A stretch of 64,000 bases of DNA, taken from Triops longicaudatus (Eukaryota; Arthropoda; Branchiopoda; Notostraca; Triopsidae). The stretch is from NCBI GenBank assembly GCA_022885665.1, contig JAGQDJ010000179.1, positions 62,001 through 126,000 on the forward strand, read 5' to 3'. Below are positions 22,938-35,505 of the stretch, one piece after another. The notes under the pieces were generated by a model. It did not search any database. It saw only the letters and a list, made by a program, of their open reading frames with translations, and had not been told where the DNA came from. The first letter of the stretch is position 1. Each line of letters begins with the position of its first letter. Position numbers and translations under genes: made by a program.

Positions 22938-24059
22938 CTTAAATTTTCGTAATGGTTTCCGTTTTTCACTCTTTCATATTGTTGTTATGTCTAAAATCAT
23001 TGTTTTTGTGTCTAATTTATATATAAAGTATTATTCAACGTTTTCATTTTTTTTCATGCTATCAAAAACATTTTCTAAGTAAAGTGTTTTCGCTTCTACC
23101 GCACTGAGCTTCAACCACAGTTTTCATTGTTATTATTTTTTCAGCTGCTAGAAGAAGCTTTCTTTTCTACTAATACTACTTTTCGTTGTTACTCTGAATT
23201 ATGAGCTTCTGGTAGTTTTAACTAATACCTGCATGTCTCTCTCATAACCGTTTGGAAGCTTAACTTGTGGCGTAAAATTTAATGAAGAAAGTTGTCATAC
23301 GCCTAGCGTGAAACGCACGGAATGGCCTGCCTTTGTTTAGAATACGTGTTTCTTTTCTTGCAGTCCTTCTCTGCAGTAAAGACTCCACAAAGAGGAGATT
23401 GCGTGCAAGTCGTTAGAAGATTTTAACCGGTCCATCTGTTCCTCCGCTTGCTGCTTGCTAAAAGAAATTTAGAAACTGAGAGCTTTTCGGAAACGTTTTT
23501 AAATAGCGAACTTCCGGTCCTTAAGAATACTAGTCTACTTTTGCGCTCTTGGTACACAATTGCCCGTTCACGCTAGAGAAAAGGAAGGAGCCGAATAATA
23601 GGAAAGAAAGAGACTTTATGGTGCTCATCACGCAAGCCTTAGTTTTTCTTGCGGCTTCTTCTATTCTACTCCTAATGAGCCTGAACAAATCAATGAGCCA
23701 ACTGTACATTACAGTACAATTGTGACTTTGCATTACACCTGAGAAAGAAAGTGAAACCAATATTTTCACTTTAATTCTTTTCTAGACAATCTTTACATCA
23801 ATACGCTACAAAAAAAAACTTTAAAGCAAATTATATTTACGGAAATTATTTTGATTTTGTAGATCTTACGTTGAAAACTCAACGGCGTTAATTCATACTA
23901 ATACTTTTGGTAATTATTATTAACTGATGCTTGTAGTTCTGTAAGACTTTTGTTCATATTATTTTATTGGTTTCACTTTTCTAAATTATTAAAGTAGAGT
24001 AGGATAAGTTAAGCTTTTCTGCGTCAAATTCCGTTGTACAACGACGTAAGCGACAATCT
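22938..24059. other. Intergenic, nothing recognised
   Basis: AT-rich sequence. The 79-aa minus frame at 23769-23530 contains a signal-like segment but no homologue or promoter that I can recognise. Confidence 0.45.
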
Positions 24060-25090
24060 CTTTAATTTTAATGAATGGGCATATAATTTAGACCCTCAGT
24101 GTAATTAATTTAGGCCAAGTTAATTGCAGTTAGGTTAAGTTAATTTATGCTGGGTTAAATTAAAACAGGTGAAGTTAATTTCAGGTTAGACTACATTAGA
24201 CAAAGTCACGTTACGGAAGGTTAAGTTAATTTTAAGTCACTTTAAATTAGGCATTCTTAAGCTATGCTAGGCAAACCTAAGTTATGTTTGGCTACGGTAT
24301 TTATCATTAGCTTATATTAATTTTAGGTTGGTTGGTTGAGTAATAAAATTTCGGTAGGAAAGGTTAAGTGGGTAGGGTTAGATTAAGTTAAAATAGACTA
24401 ATTTTTAATTAGGTTGATTAGGAGTAATAAAGGTTAGGTTAGGTAAAGTGTTAGAGATAGGTACATTAGTTTAATTTAAGATCAATCGTAACTTAAGCAA
24501 GCGCTACCGAATGCAAACTATATGAACTTACCTTAACGTTCCTAGCATAGCTTAACTAAACCTATTTTAATCTTATGAAATTAAACCAGTCGCAACTAAC
24601 CTGGCGTAATTAACCCACTTAACGCATATATTCCACCGTGCCCAACCACGCAACTTATCGTAACCTACTTTACTTAATTTAATGTACGGTAGCCTAGCCT
24701 AACTTGGGCAAACTGTACTTAAACTAACCTAGGAGTGAGCTAATCTAAATTTAACTTGTCTTAGACAAATTTACTCGATTCACTATACTGCAACCTAACT
24801 GAAATTAATCAACTCATACCATAACCTACGCTAACTTAATTTAACTAACTTCACTAAGTTAACCGACCTGACTTACCCTAATTTGACGTACCATAACCTA
24901 ACCTGACTTAACTTAATCTAATAATCCTGATCTATCTAAACTTAACTTTCTTAGCCAAATTTAACTTTATTCAGTGTAGTATAGCCCATCAACTTGAAAT
25001 AGCTAGCTTGAGTCAACCTTACTTAACCTAATTTAGCTTATCTTAAGCTTGGTTAACTTAACCTAGTCTAACTTAATTTACCGTATAGCA
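24060..25090. repeat. Degenerate TTAGGTTA block with polarity switch
   Basis: From about 24090 to 24480 the plus strand carries TTAGGTTAAGTTAA-like motifs. From about 24520 to 25090 it carries the complement (AACCTAACTTAA-like). The switch near 24500 makes the whole an imperfect inverted arrangement. A C/G-rich stretch with a CCCCC…GGGGG hairpin (25118-25137) follows. Confidence 0.6.
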
Positions 25091-26049
25091 ATCGAACTTA
25101 AAACTTTAATGTATATCCACCCCCGTACCCAAGGGGGCTTGTAGGAGCTTAAAACCCCCCGAAATGTTAACTTTATAAGGGTAAGTAGAGGCGACTACCA
25201 AAGTGTCCAAGAAAATTGCATAGGAACCAACCCCCGAACCAAAATCCTGGGTATGGCCCTGTGTACACCGTTGTAATTTCAAGTTGTGGACAAATGAGTT
25301 ACTTCAAGAGAAACTGTGTCATTCGTTAGAGCAGTGATCCAGGCAATTTTGCTGAGTAAGTTAAGGTTTTACTGCACAAAAATGCGTAAAGGAGCAATTG
25401 ATCGTAGATGGTTGGCGATCCAAGTTTGTAAGTCAAGTGAAATGATAAACTAATGCTGTAAAGTCAGCAATACTTGCGATTTAGAAAAAGATAAGATACA
25501 CGACCTTGGACTGACTTGACACATAGGTAAGGAAACATAACATTGGAGGCGGCGGCAAAAAGCTTTTGTGCTGCCTTACAAGGGAAAAAAGATGAGACAC
25601 CGAAACCGCCCTCACGCACTCGCCGAAACACTTAACATAAATGTAGACGTGTTCAGCATAGCAGTTGGTCTTAAAAAAAGGACGTAAAGGAAAATAATAA
25701 CAATAGTAATAATAATCTTGCCCAAAGAAAACGGGGGACTTTTTCTCTCTAGTTCAAATTAGAGGAATGAAAAGCAACCAGGAACTACTTAACAAAGCAA
25801 ACAAAAGAATTGAAAAGATATGATTTTTTATACATTAAAAGAAGCTTCGCTTTTGGCTGTATTTCGCTCTTTAATTAAAGGTTTTTTCTGTCTGGGATGA
25901 TTTTTTATAAATGCTTCTGCTATAAGAGGTTATAATACGGTTAAAACAGACGTTACAATATCTTAATGATTCTTAGAACAACCGAATATTTTAAGTAGTT
26001 TTGAAATATTTAAACTTAGTATCATAGACTGAAATGTAATATTTGAGTT
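25091..26049. other. Intergenic
   Basis: Contains a GC-rich patch (25115-25265), including ATCCTGGGTATGGCCCTG, that looks like a transposon end without a recognisable partner. The rest is AT-rich, with no gene seen. Confidence 0.4.
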
Positions 26050-26660
26050 CGACAGCTTTAGTTGTCAAAGTTAAATTGAGTTAGACTAAAATAAGTTGGT
26101 TAAAAGATAAGTTAGACTAAGCGATTTCTTAGTCTAACTTATCTTGCCTAATGTAACTTAAACAACCAAGAATAAGTCAGTCTTACTTAATTAGCACTAT
26201 CTGACTTAACCCAGTTAATGAACCTAAACTGAACCATAGGAACTGACCTAAGGTAAACAAAATTGACTGAACGGACTTGAGTTGACATAAAACCAGAAAC
26301 CTACCTGTTTAATTTGTTCTAGTTTATCTTAGTCTTATTTATGTTGTCTAACCCAATTAATCTAGCCTAAGCAAATCAGTCTAAATGCACACATTAATGA
26401 ATTTAATTACTTGAATTTAGCTAACTTAGCATAGCCTAACGTAGCTAACCAAACCGAACTGTTTCTTATGTAGTCTAGCTTACCATAGCTTAACATAACT
26501 GAAACAACCTAGATAGACTAATGTCTTTTTTTCTCTGCCAGCAATTATAACAATATAAAAAAAAATCTTTTCAGTAGATGTAACCGTCAATAGGCTATGT
26601 CTACGATGGTTTCGAAATAAAACTGAAAAAACGAGCTTATTTAACCTAACTTAGCAGGCA
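26050..26660. repeat. Degenerate TTAGGTTA-like block with central hairpin
   Basis: GTTAGACTAA-like motifs on the left give way to CTTAGTCTAACTT and AACCTA-like motifs on the right. The polarity switch coincides with a perfect 18-bp hairpin (26104-26145). Confidence 0.55.
26104..26145. repeat. Perfect hairpin, 18-bp arms, 6-nt loop
   Basis: AAGATAAGTTAGACTAAG (26104-26121), loop CGATTT, then its exact reverse complement (26128-26145). A perfect arm inside otherwise decayed repeat suggests recent formation or continuing gene conversion. Confidence 0.85.
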
Positions 26661-29600
26661 TAAACCAGTTGCAAATTTCTCAGTTCACTTTTTCCTACTT
26701 CATGTTTTTCTTATTTATTTTAGTTATTCATTTTCATCTCAACGTAAAGCCACAACCATAGTTTCTTTACGTTTTAATGGTATTAATGGAATTTATTGTT
26801 GATAACTTTCCAAGAATGAAAATGGGCCTGTTTCCATTTTGTAATTTTTATACTCGTTTTTACCTACCGGAAACAGAAGTTATTCTAAGTACATGGAGTC
26901 AGTTTGAAAATGTTGTGGGAAAAGGTAGTCCATCTACTGCTTCTGAACCACTCGATGGAACACTACTAGCTGTCTTCAGACTCAGCCATGAGTAGGACTT
27001 CATAGGATGCCCAAACCCAGTTTTCGGTTGGACGTATTTCGTGGCAACAAGAAGCTGAAAATTTTCCCGCAAATTCTTAGTGTTTGTTTTTTCCGTACCA
27101 AAAAGTCATTGTGACAGTAAGAAGCTCCATTTTTGGTTTTCAGTGATAGCGCCTCCTTTCTTTCTCTTCAATCAAATACCGTCACAACCTTTCGCAAAAT
27201 CAGGCAAATTCGGTGTTCAAAGTTGCCCACAGAATTCCTCCCTTTTTCCGTCTTATAGCGTACGCGTTTGAGTGAAGGCCGTCGCGGTCAGGAAAGTCAC
27301 GACTTGTGGTGAAAACTCCACTCGAAAACCGAAAACCCACTGAACGTCGAGCAATTACGGATAAACGACATTAAAAGTAGTAGAAGAAATCAAAGGAAAT
27401 GCAAAGAAGCGCGCATATGAAGAGGAATACTAATTGTAAGGCTTCATTTGGTTTACTTCTGACGTCCATTTAATATTTTGTGATATTTCTTATTCGCCCC
27501 TCATGTTATTTCTAAGAAAAATGACGGAATTTTCTTGAAACAAAAGCGTTCGTCACGGTATAAAGCTTACGTGTAACGTTATAAAGGTATATATAACCTT
27601 TACACTGTGGTGTTAGTCGTATTTAGGCGATTAATGTTCAAATGACCAAGTGCAAACTTCTTCAACAATGTTATTTTTCAGTTTTTGTCTTTGTATTTCT
27701 TCTTCGCGTTCGAAGGTGTAGCGTGGGGAACTCTGAACATGTATTTTAAAAATAAAGTACTCACACATACCGCCACGGAAGTAAAATTTCGTTAGCTTAG
27801 TCGATTCTGCAGATTATTCTAAAGGTTCAAAACTGCTTGTTTACATTTTCTCAAGCATTAGCCGGAGTAGACAAGAAAAACAATAAAGTGCGTTTTTTAT
27901 TCACAATAACCCTGGTAAGGGGTATTTTATGAATGGTTTGTGCAGAACGTAGGAACTTGGTGTACTGTACGGTACCCAAATGTTCTTAACATAGGGGCTG
28001 TCGGAGGTTAAAAGGGGGTGAGAAAGGGGAGGAGAGTGGAAGAGAGACCACACATATTGAACACGTATGTTGTGCATGTCACGTGGGAACGTTGACTTCC
28101 GGTCATTTTGTAACTTATTCATTAGAGTCTTTTGCTGCTCTCGGCCTCGACACAGAATTTGCTTCACTCACGGACGACAGTTCATTTCAAGCTTGAATGT
28201 TCAAGCCATTAAGATGAGATTACAATACTCTGGTGTAAGTCACATCTGGTTACCGCTATTTGATGGCACTTAATGCTTTTTTCTTTTTAGTGTTAAAGCG
28301 CCTGAAGGGTGCAAAAAGGAAGTCGGCGAGTTTTGATGGATAGGTTGGTGTCAAAGTGGGGTGTTAGCCCGACTTGTGGCAAAGAAAGAAGAGTTAACGA
28401 GATTCTAGAGACCGTTATGAATAAGAGGCATGATTAGGTCTAATTAATCAAAAAATTTAAAAAGTAAACAACAAGAACACGCCGGTGCAAAAGATTTGTG
28501 ATAAGACAGTTGAATAGCATTAAATAGTAATGGATGAATATGTTCTTTCTGTCATGCCCATACAAAAATAGTCTGTTTCGTGAGTTATTACTTATTTTTT
28601 TTAAATTGAAATCATTAAAGTTAGCGAGTAACACGAAATTAATTAATCAAGAATTCAACTTGAAATGCCATGGGTTGTAAAATTTCAAGGACTGTGTTTG
28701 AAAATTTTAAAAACTCAGTTTAAAAATTTGAATTTAATATAAAGTTGAATTTTAATTACAACCAATTAAGTTAACAACTGTAATTATGTTTCTAATTACA
28801 ACACTTCAAAGTTGTACTTGATTTCTTACAAATACAGTGATCCTACAGGTTCAAAATGGGTTATAAATTTAGCTAAACATTCGCAGTTTTAAGTACTACT
28901 GAAAAACTGAAAATGACCAAAATCTTGGCAAAATCTTTTCCGTGAGCCATTGCTACTACTTAGTAAAGTCGTTCTCAAATATAGAAATCGCAAAAAAAGT
29001 TTCCTAGGTTAGTGAATGAAAACTGTGTTGCAATATTTTCACCTAAACCGCACTAGCGACCGCTCAAGTTTCCTTATCAATGGAAAAGGAGCTTGCTTTT
29101 CGCAAGATTCCAATCTTTTAATCGATTTCACGCTTTCTGGAGCACGGAAACTTCAACAATACAAACCAAGTTTCTCCACCTTTCCGTCTCCAAATCTTTT
29201 CTTTCACAAGTTCTGCTCGAACGACTCAAACACAATCTCCATAAAGCCTCTTCTCTCTTTTTTCTTAATCTCTTTATAATTTCTTTTACTGCGAATCTCT
29301 TTTTCTCAACTACTTTTCTCTATATGCCCCCTAAAAACTCCATTCTTTGTTCTGTTTGCCAATAAAAACATAAAAAGACTAATTTATTTCAAAGGGGAAA
29401 AAGCTACCGTCAACATACTCTTTTCAAAGATCCCATAACTTGCGAGACACGTTGCTTTGGTAATTAATTTGATTGAACTACAAGAAAATACAAGTTAATA
29501 ATTAAAAAAACAGTAAAAGTAGATCACAAAAACTCAAACATCTAAAAAAAACGGGCATGGCAGCTGTGATTGAAAACCCTTTTGTCGCACTCTTTTTTTA

Positions 29601-31630
29601 TTAATGCAGGATAGCGCTACAAACTGCGTTTAGGAACGGCATTCCTGCCTTCTTTGTCCAGTATTTGTCCGTCACAAGAGGCGTGAACTGACTCCTGACT
29701 AGTGTTCGCAAAGGAATCGAAAAACGGTCTTTTGCAAAAGTGTCCTAATGCTGGCTACAGAAACGAGTACGCTACAATGAGAAGTTGTGACTGTTCAGTG
29801 CTCGTTTCCTATGGAAGCTAGTAACCAGACGTGCTGAACCGCTGTGTTGACGTCATTGCTTGAAAAACGTTTGAAAGTAAAGGGAGAAGCGAGGTGGCAC
29901 GAGGAGGGAGGCTGAAAACTCGAAGAACTACTTCTTGGCTAGGTTTATTGGTGGTAAAAGCTGAGGAAGAAGAGGGGAAAGAGCTATAAAAGAGGGAGAG
30001 GAGGTGGGGAGGGTAGAGCGTTGCCCAAGAACGGAAAGACGGGAAGAGGAGGAATGTGTCGAGGAAAAGGGACGGACGGCGCTGTTGTGAACCCGTTCGT
30101 AGTTAGTTGGGCCTGCGGCTCTCCAGGCGAAGGTCTGTGTGTTTGAAATGTTGTGTACTGTGATGCTGATGGGTTAAGATTACCTTAGCATATGCGAAAA
30201 TATTCGAAACTTGAAGTGCGTGGCGACGGAAAGAGCCTCTAACGTTCGAATTAAAAGCTGCAGTTTCAAGTGGATGTTGTGTACACTGTGGTGTTAATCG
30301 TGCTAATTGAACGGATTATATACCATTAATGGTTGTAAAGAAGGTAATCAGATAGGTTTGAACTGGATTATATAGCGTATTCTTCTTGTTTAGGCTATTT
30401 ATACTCATCCAATTGTCAGCTGAAGAGTGAAAGGCAAGTGTGAATGGGTTGGAATGCGGTTCGTAGCTGGAAGAAAAAGGGCGAAAAATCATTCTAATGG
30501 CCCGAGCCAGTGCCAGCAAACTTTCAAAAAGATTATTACGAGCTGAAAGATTTGCCGAAAATTTATTATTTTGGGTATTTAGCGCTACAGCATGGACTAA
30601 AAACGGGTTCAGGTGTAGACCAAAGTTGTTGATTTATCAACTTTTTCGTCTGTGTGCGTTTTGAATTGTTTTAGCAAGTCTGCGACGAGCTGTGATCACT
30701 TCAAGTGGAACTCACAAACAAGACATACAGACACTAAGAAAATATAAAGAGGGAAAATAAAAAAGAATAAGGGGTTGAGCGGAAATTTATAGAGGAATTA
30801 TAAGCTTAGTCAAGAATTCTTCTGGGGATTTGCACTTCCAGATGAATTAGCTTTCAGAAAAAGTGCACGGACTGGGGAGTTTCTCTGTTATTAAAGGGTT
30901 TTAAAAGGGATTGTATGCGGCGGAATGGAAGGTAGGAACGCCAACGCGAAGAGGCAAAAAGAAGATGTCGAGAAAAAGGTTCTCCTGAACAGCAATATAT
31001 GAATGCCTTATGTAGAAGGCCCAAAGCAAATTTGCTGTTGCTGTGGCTGTCGCCATTAAGTCCCGCCATGGTGTCTCTTTCGTATTTTTTTCCCCTGCTT
31101 CTCCGTAGAGATATTTTTAAAGCAATTTTTTCTTCTCAGGGTCCTAAATTGTCATCTTTGCTTCTTTTCCACTTCAACAAACTCGTGGCGCTAGGAAAAT
31201 GATTAAAAAAGAAGGCTTAAGCTGTCTTTTAAACTTTCGTCAAAGGAATTTCTGCTTAGACGTGAAATAAGAGCTTCAACATTGTGAAAAACTGACAGCT
31301 ACTTTAGATAATTCCATGAATTTTAAATTTGAGGACATGTTCATCCTAAAATAAGAAATTTTCATTATATCGTAACTTAATTTTCGGATAGGAATTATAA
31401 CAGGAGTCGAAAATTACCTTCTGAAATGAAAAAGGAACACATTCTTTAACGGTTTGCTTATGTTTCAGAAAAACTGACAAACCTACATTAAGCTTCGATT
31501 ATAGTTGAAAGAAAACCGAGTCCAGTGTTCGAAATTTAAGTCAATTCATATGTTTTGGGCGTGATTTATACTCGCTCAATGATTCCTTAAAACTGTGTTT
31601 TAGAGCTATAACGCTTCAAGAAAGCTAGCT
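26661..31630. other. Intergenic, no supported gene
   Basis: No coding exon with splice partners was found. A purine-rich stretch (about 29880-30080) holds a consensus TATAAAAG at 29985-29992, listed separately. Frames of 60-90 aa on both strands have no recognisable content. Confidence 0.5.
29985..29992 (+). promoter_or_regulatory. TATA-box candidate
   Basis: TATAAAAG within GAGCTATAAAAGAGG, in a GA-rich, relatively GC-rich patch. No initiator is obvious at +30 and no transcript can be tied to it. It is 7.4 kb upstream of the ihog signal-peptide exon and could serve a distal leader exon. Confidence 0.25.
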
Positions 31631-32690
31631 GAGCCATAATTACATGTGAAGTGCAATTTGAATAAGTTTTTGTGGATTTTAAGACGAATGAATCCTATTA
31701 GCTCATTTTGACTTGTTTTACGTCAAGTTTTCTTGCAGTGGAGCACTAAAAAATACTGAACGTGTTTACTGTTTCGATTTATTCTAATCCCGCTTAGCGA
31801 TGATATAAACTAGGTTCTGGGGCTGTTAGGTCTTTGACCAAAGTTAACTGGTCTTAAACCTTCAAACGGAGTTTCAGTCAGTTTAAAGTTTTTTTTTTTT
31901 TTTTTTTTTTTACCCGTGTGTTTATTTCTTATTTATTGGCTACGTGTTGGTTAGACCACTCGCAGCAATGATCTAAACCCGATTCCTGGGCGGTTATGCA
32001 CTGCAAAGAACATTAATTGGTTTCAAAGAAGTATGTTAAATTGAATTTTAAACGTTCTAGTAATTCAGTAGGATTTTGAGTACCTTTCACCGCTTAAAGT
32101 TCATTTTACCCCGGTTAACGATGAGTAACGATGAGACTAACTTCTGCGATTGTAAGGTGTTTAGAAGTGTGAATTCTTTTAGATCGGATTGGACCCGTTT
32201 ACCTCGTAATTGTGTAGAATATTGAATACTTCGCTGGTTTGAAATTATTAGATTCACATAGCGATAACGCAAACTGGATACTGGGGTTATTAGGCGGTTG
32301 AATAATGCTTAGTTCCTGAAACCTTTCGAACTCTGTATAGAAATAATGTACAACGATTTTGCTTGGTATTTGACTTATTTAACTAATTTGACTTGATTTA
32401 AATTCGCTTAAAGATTACGCAAGCCGGGTTCTGGGCTACTAGGTACTTTGAAGTAAACTAATTGACCACAGAAAGGTTTTTAAATAGTTTTAGAACGGTT
32501 TTCTGAAATATTTAGTTATTTTCCTTAATTTGAGTCAGCCTAGATTTGCTTAATGATGATGTAAACTTAGGTCTTTGACTCGAAAGCAGTTGGAGGAATT
32601 CTAATTGGCCAGCAAGTCGTCAGTACGAAATTTCGAAAGGGTTTTCAAATGATTCTATGGGTTGGTTAATTCGTGTCCAATGTCTTTTGT
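31630..32690. repeat. Decayed tandem array, period about 148 bp
   Basis: Related blocks recur at about 31797, 31963, 32127, 32261, 32411 and 32552, with a possible earlier copy near 31632. Each has a core like GCGATGATGTAAAC, most followed by GGGTTCTGGG and TTAGG, then TTAACTGGTC-like sequence. Spacing is near 148 bp once the 23-nt poly-T at 31889-31911 is set aside. Copies are strongly diverged. Confidence 0.6.
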
Positions 32691-33975
32691 TACCTTGTTG
32701 CTTAAAATGAAAATTCATTCGGTGATGGGAAGTTGCAGATTAAGTTTTCCCATAGGAAAACTAGAAAACCGAGTTTTTGGGAATTTGAGTGGCATTTTCT
32801 TTCTTTGTGTGTGAAATAAAAAACGAATATTTTTGGAAATAAAAACAGAATAAAAAGAGCGCCAAGGCCGGGATTAGCTTAAGGGTCTTTTCATTAAGGA
32901 ACTCCAGGAGACTTTATCATCTTCCCAACGTGAAATATAAGTCGGAGATGTTTTTCGGGGTCCGTGCTTTTAAAAGCGTAGGGAGGGGGTTGGAGGAACG
33001 CCTGTTTTATTTTTCCTTACCTGTTCGTGGCATGGTTATGACCTGCAGAGCAAAGGAAATAAAGCGAACGAACGAGGTAGGAAAAAAACTAGTAGTTGGA
33101 TTGGCGTTTTAATATTTGGGTTGTTTCGTCAAGTTTGTGCTTTGATTTGAATTCTTTTGTGATGAGGAGTATGTTTGATATGAACCCGAAAGAAGTATGT
33201 AATTTGGGGGTAATTTGCATAATAGGGTGTGAAGTGATTGAACTCTTTGTTCCCTTGGCTTATAACTGACAAAAAAAGCCCTGCAAAGTTAAATGGAGTT
33301 CTTTGTTTGTGGTTACTAGGGAGAAAGAAGAAGACGCGTGATGTGTAGTAAAGAGAACTGATGTTTTCATTCCCGAGCTTTTTTTCCCTATTACTTTTGG
33401 TTGTATCTTTCGTTTTTACCTTATTAAGTGGTGGTAGAGATTTCGGCGCCGAGAAAGACTTATAAGGCCTCAGTCGCGTCCATCATTCTCTCACACTCTC
33501 CGGCCCCGGAACGGTTATCAGGAGAGAAAGCCAAACTTCCACAGAGAAGAGAGAATGAGAGAGAAAAATAAGCAGTTTTTACGTGAATGCCCGTGTCAGA
33601 TAGTATCCTCATTGTGAGGAGTTAAAAACTTGGTCCAGGTTCAAAAAAAAAAAAAAAAAAAAAGCTTGGGCCGTATAGAGATAAGAAGTGAAAAGGGCAG
33701 GGGTTAATTTTCCGCTTGGCCATTTTACTCTGAATTATCTGACGGACGTAGCAAAGTGCCCCGAGTTTGCGAGGCCAAGTTTGGTTAAAACGTTTTTGGT
33801 GGTGGTACATTTGCATCCAGTAAATCGGTTGCCGCCCTCGAGAAGGAGTCGATTGTGATCTCATTTAAAGCTCATACTGCAGGGCGTCTACCCAATCTGG
33901 CTCGAAATCTAGGTAATTATAGCGTTTACCGCGTTTTTCTGCGTTAAACGGTTCTCCAGACTTCCGAAGCGTCTG

Positions 33976-34015
33976 TGACGTCGTGCTCCTTATAACCGTG
34001 GGCACTGTGACGTCA
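33976..34015 (+). promoter_or_regulatory. CRE-like promoter patch
   Basis: TGACGTCG (33976-33983) and the full palindrome TGACGTCA (34008-34015), a CREB/ATF consensus, flank a CTTATAAC sequence in a locally CpG-rich patch. A strong donor follows 270 bp downstream at 34285. I infer a possible promoter and noncoding first exon for ihog; nothing here proves transcription. Confidence 0.3.
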
Positions 34016-35445
34016 CCGTAACGTTTTTTGACGTTTATCTCAGAGACGCGTATTCACTTGGGAAAAGCGTGCGTATAGCTCCTTGGACCCAGGATTTTGT
34101 CGGCCACCGTAATATCTGTGTTAGAATCGTGCTGTGAAAAAAAAAATACATTGACCCAAAAATAAACCGTATTTTCTTAACCTTGCCACTTTTTTTTTCT
34201 ATAAGGGTTCTCTGCGGATACCATTCTGCGGGATTGAGTTACAACATGGGGGACCTGTGTACTTGGACTAAGCGGCTTGATTCGGTAAGTTCTTGGATCT
34301 CTCTTTTTTCGTTAAAAAAAAAGAAACGAAACCATAGAATAAAAAAGACCCTTAAAGATCAAATTCAGCTTTATGATGAAAGGTAAAGAGTGGTAAGTAA
34401 GATGCAGCGGGCAAAAAGGTAAGCTTGACTCGTACTTCTCAGGGTTATCGTTTTGGGTGGAGTAATGAAATTTACGGTCAAAGGTGTGTGCAGCGTAGTG
34501 CAAATTAGAAAAAAGGATGGAAAAATCTTCAGAGAGAAATACCGACCTTTTTTCTTACCGTAGACAAACAAAGTACTAAGCCAGCTAATGACTATGGGTT
34601 TACCTGTTTGCCCTTTCGCCGGGCTGTTTTTTTTTAATTTATGAGGCAAATCTTAACCCTTTTTTAACTTTGGGTAAGTAAAAGGGTTGTGTATTAGTTA
34701 TGAGGTCAGGTGTGCGTGAAGAATAAGACAGCTCCGACCAAGAAGAAAAAGAAAATTTGAAAAAAGGCTAGAAATAGCATTAGCAATCGAGCGAGATGAG
34801 GAGTTTTGGCAAAGCCGTGCCGCACGCATATTTATTTCACACATTGACACTGACACACGCCCACATGCATGCATTAATATGTACAAGTTACTAGTTCGTA
34901 AGAGAGCTGGTGTTGGAACAGTTGGAAGCCGAAACGATGTTAGATGGAATACACACACACACCACACACACAAAAAAAAGACAGTGAAGGAAAAAGAGAG
35001 GAAGATGATGTTTTTTATCCGCTTAAAAAGTCACACCTGTTCGCGAGTGGCTTTGAAGCTCCGAACCGCAGGCGTGTAAAGATTATGTGGATGATAAATT
35101 GGGACATGGGTGAAAGGACGCGCAGAGGGAGCGCAATCACCAAGCTTCTACCTTTTTTCCATGAAAAAAGGGGTTCTTTTTGCACACCCATAAAATTCGT
35201 GAACAGAATTTATGATTTTGGTTGATAAAAAAGTGCGCAAGTTTTTTTTTCTATAAACTATTTTCTTTTTGGTGGAAGAAATCTATGCTTTTTTGTGCGA
35301 GTGGCGCTCTTTTAAGGATGGGCTCACTTCCTGTGCGTTAAAAGAGCTACTCTGATCGAGGGATGTGTACTTGTCCTGGTTCTGTAAAAACTGGAGTTTT
35401 GAACAGGATATCGGCGAAATTGTCTCTTTTCATTTTTGTACGAAA

Positions 35446-35505
35446 TGTAGGGGAGACCGGGGCACCTTTGATAGGGGGTAGGTTGGGCAATTCTAATTAT
35501 CTCCT
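35446..35505 (+). repeat. Dispersed repeat end, copy 1
   Basis: Begins TGTAGGGGAGACCGGGGCAC and runs to TAATTATCTCC. The same sequence, about 75% identical, lies in the opposite orientation at 48503-48560. Related ATAGACCTGCCCC motifs lie near 35820-35850. Probably a transposon terminus. Confidence 0.5.

Noticed and set aside
23530..23769. 79-aa minus-strand frame with a signal-like segment
   Set aside because: Short, ends soon after the hydrophobic stretch, no splice continuation or recognised family.
13490..26660. True telomeric array
   Set aside because: Motifs are irregular, both polarities occur, and the blocks lie between ordinary genes; degenerate interspersed repeat is the simpler reading.
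34185..34284. Small exon coding MGDLCTWTKRLDS before a good donor
   Set aside because: Its phase does not lead into the ihog signal-peptide frame without a stop, so if transcribed it is more likely leader sequence than protein.
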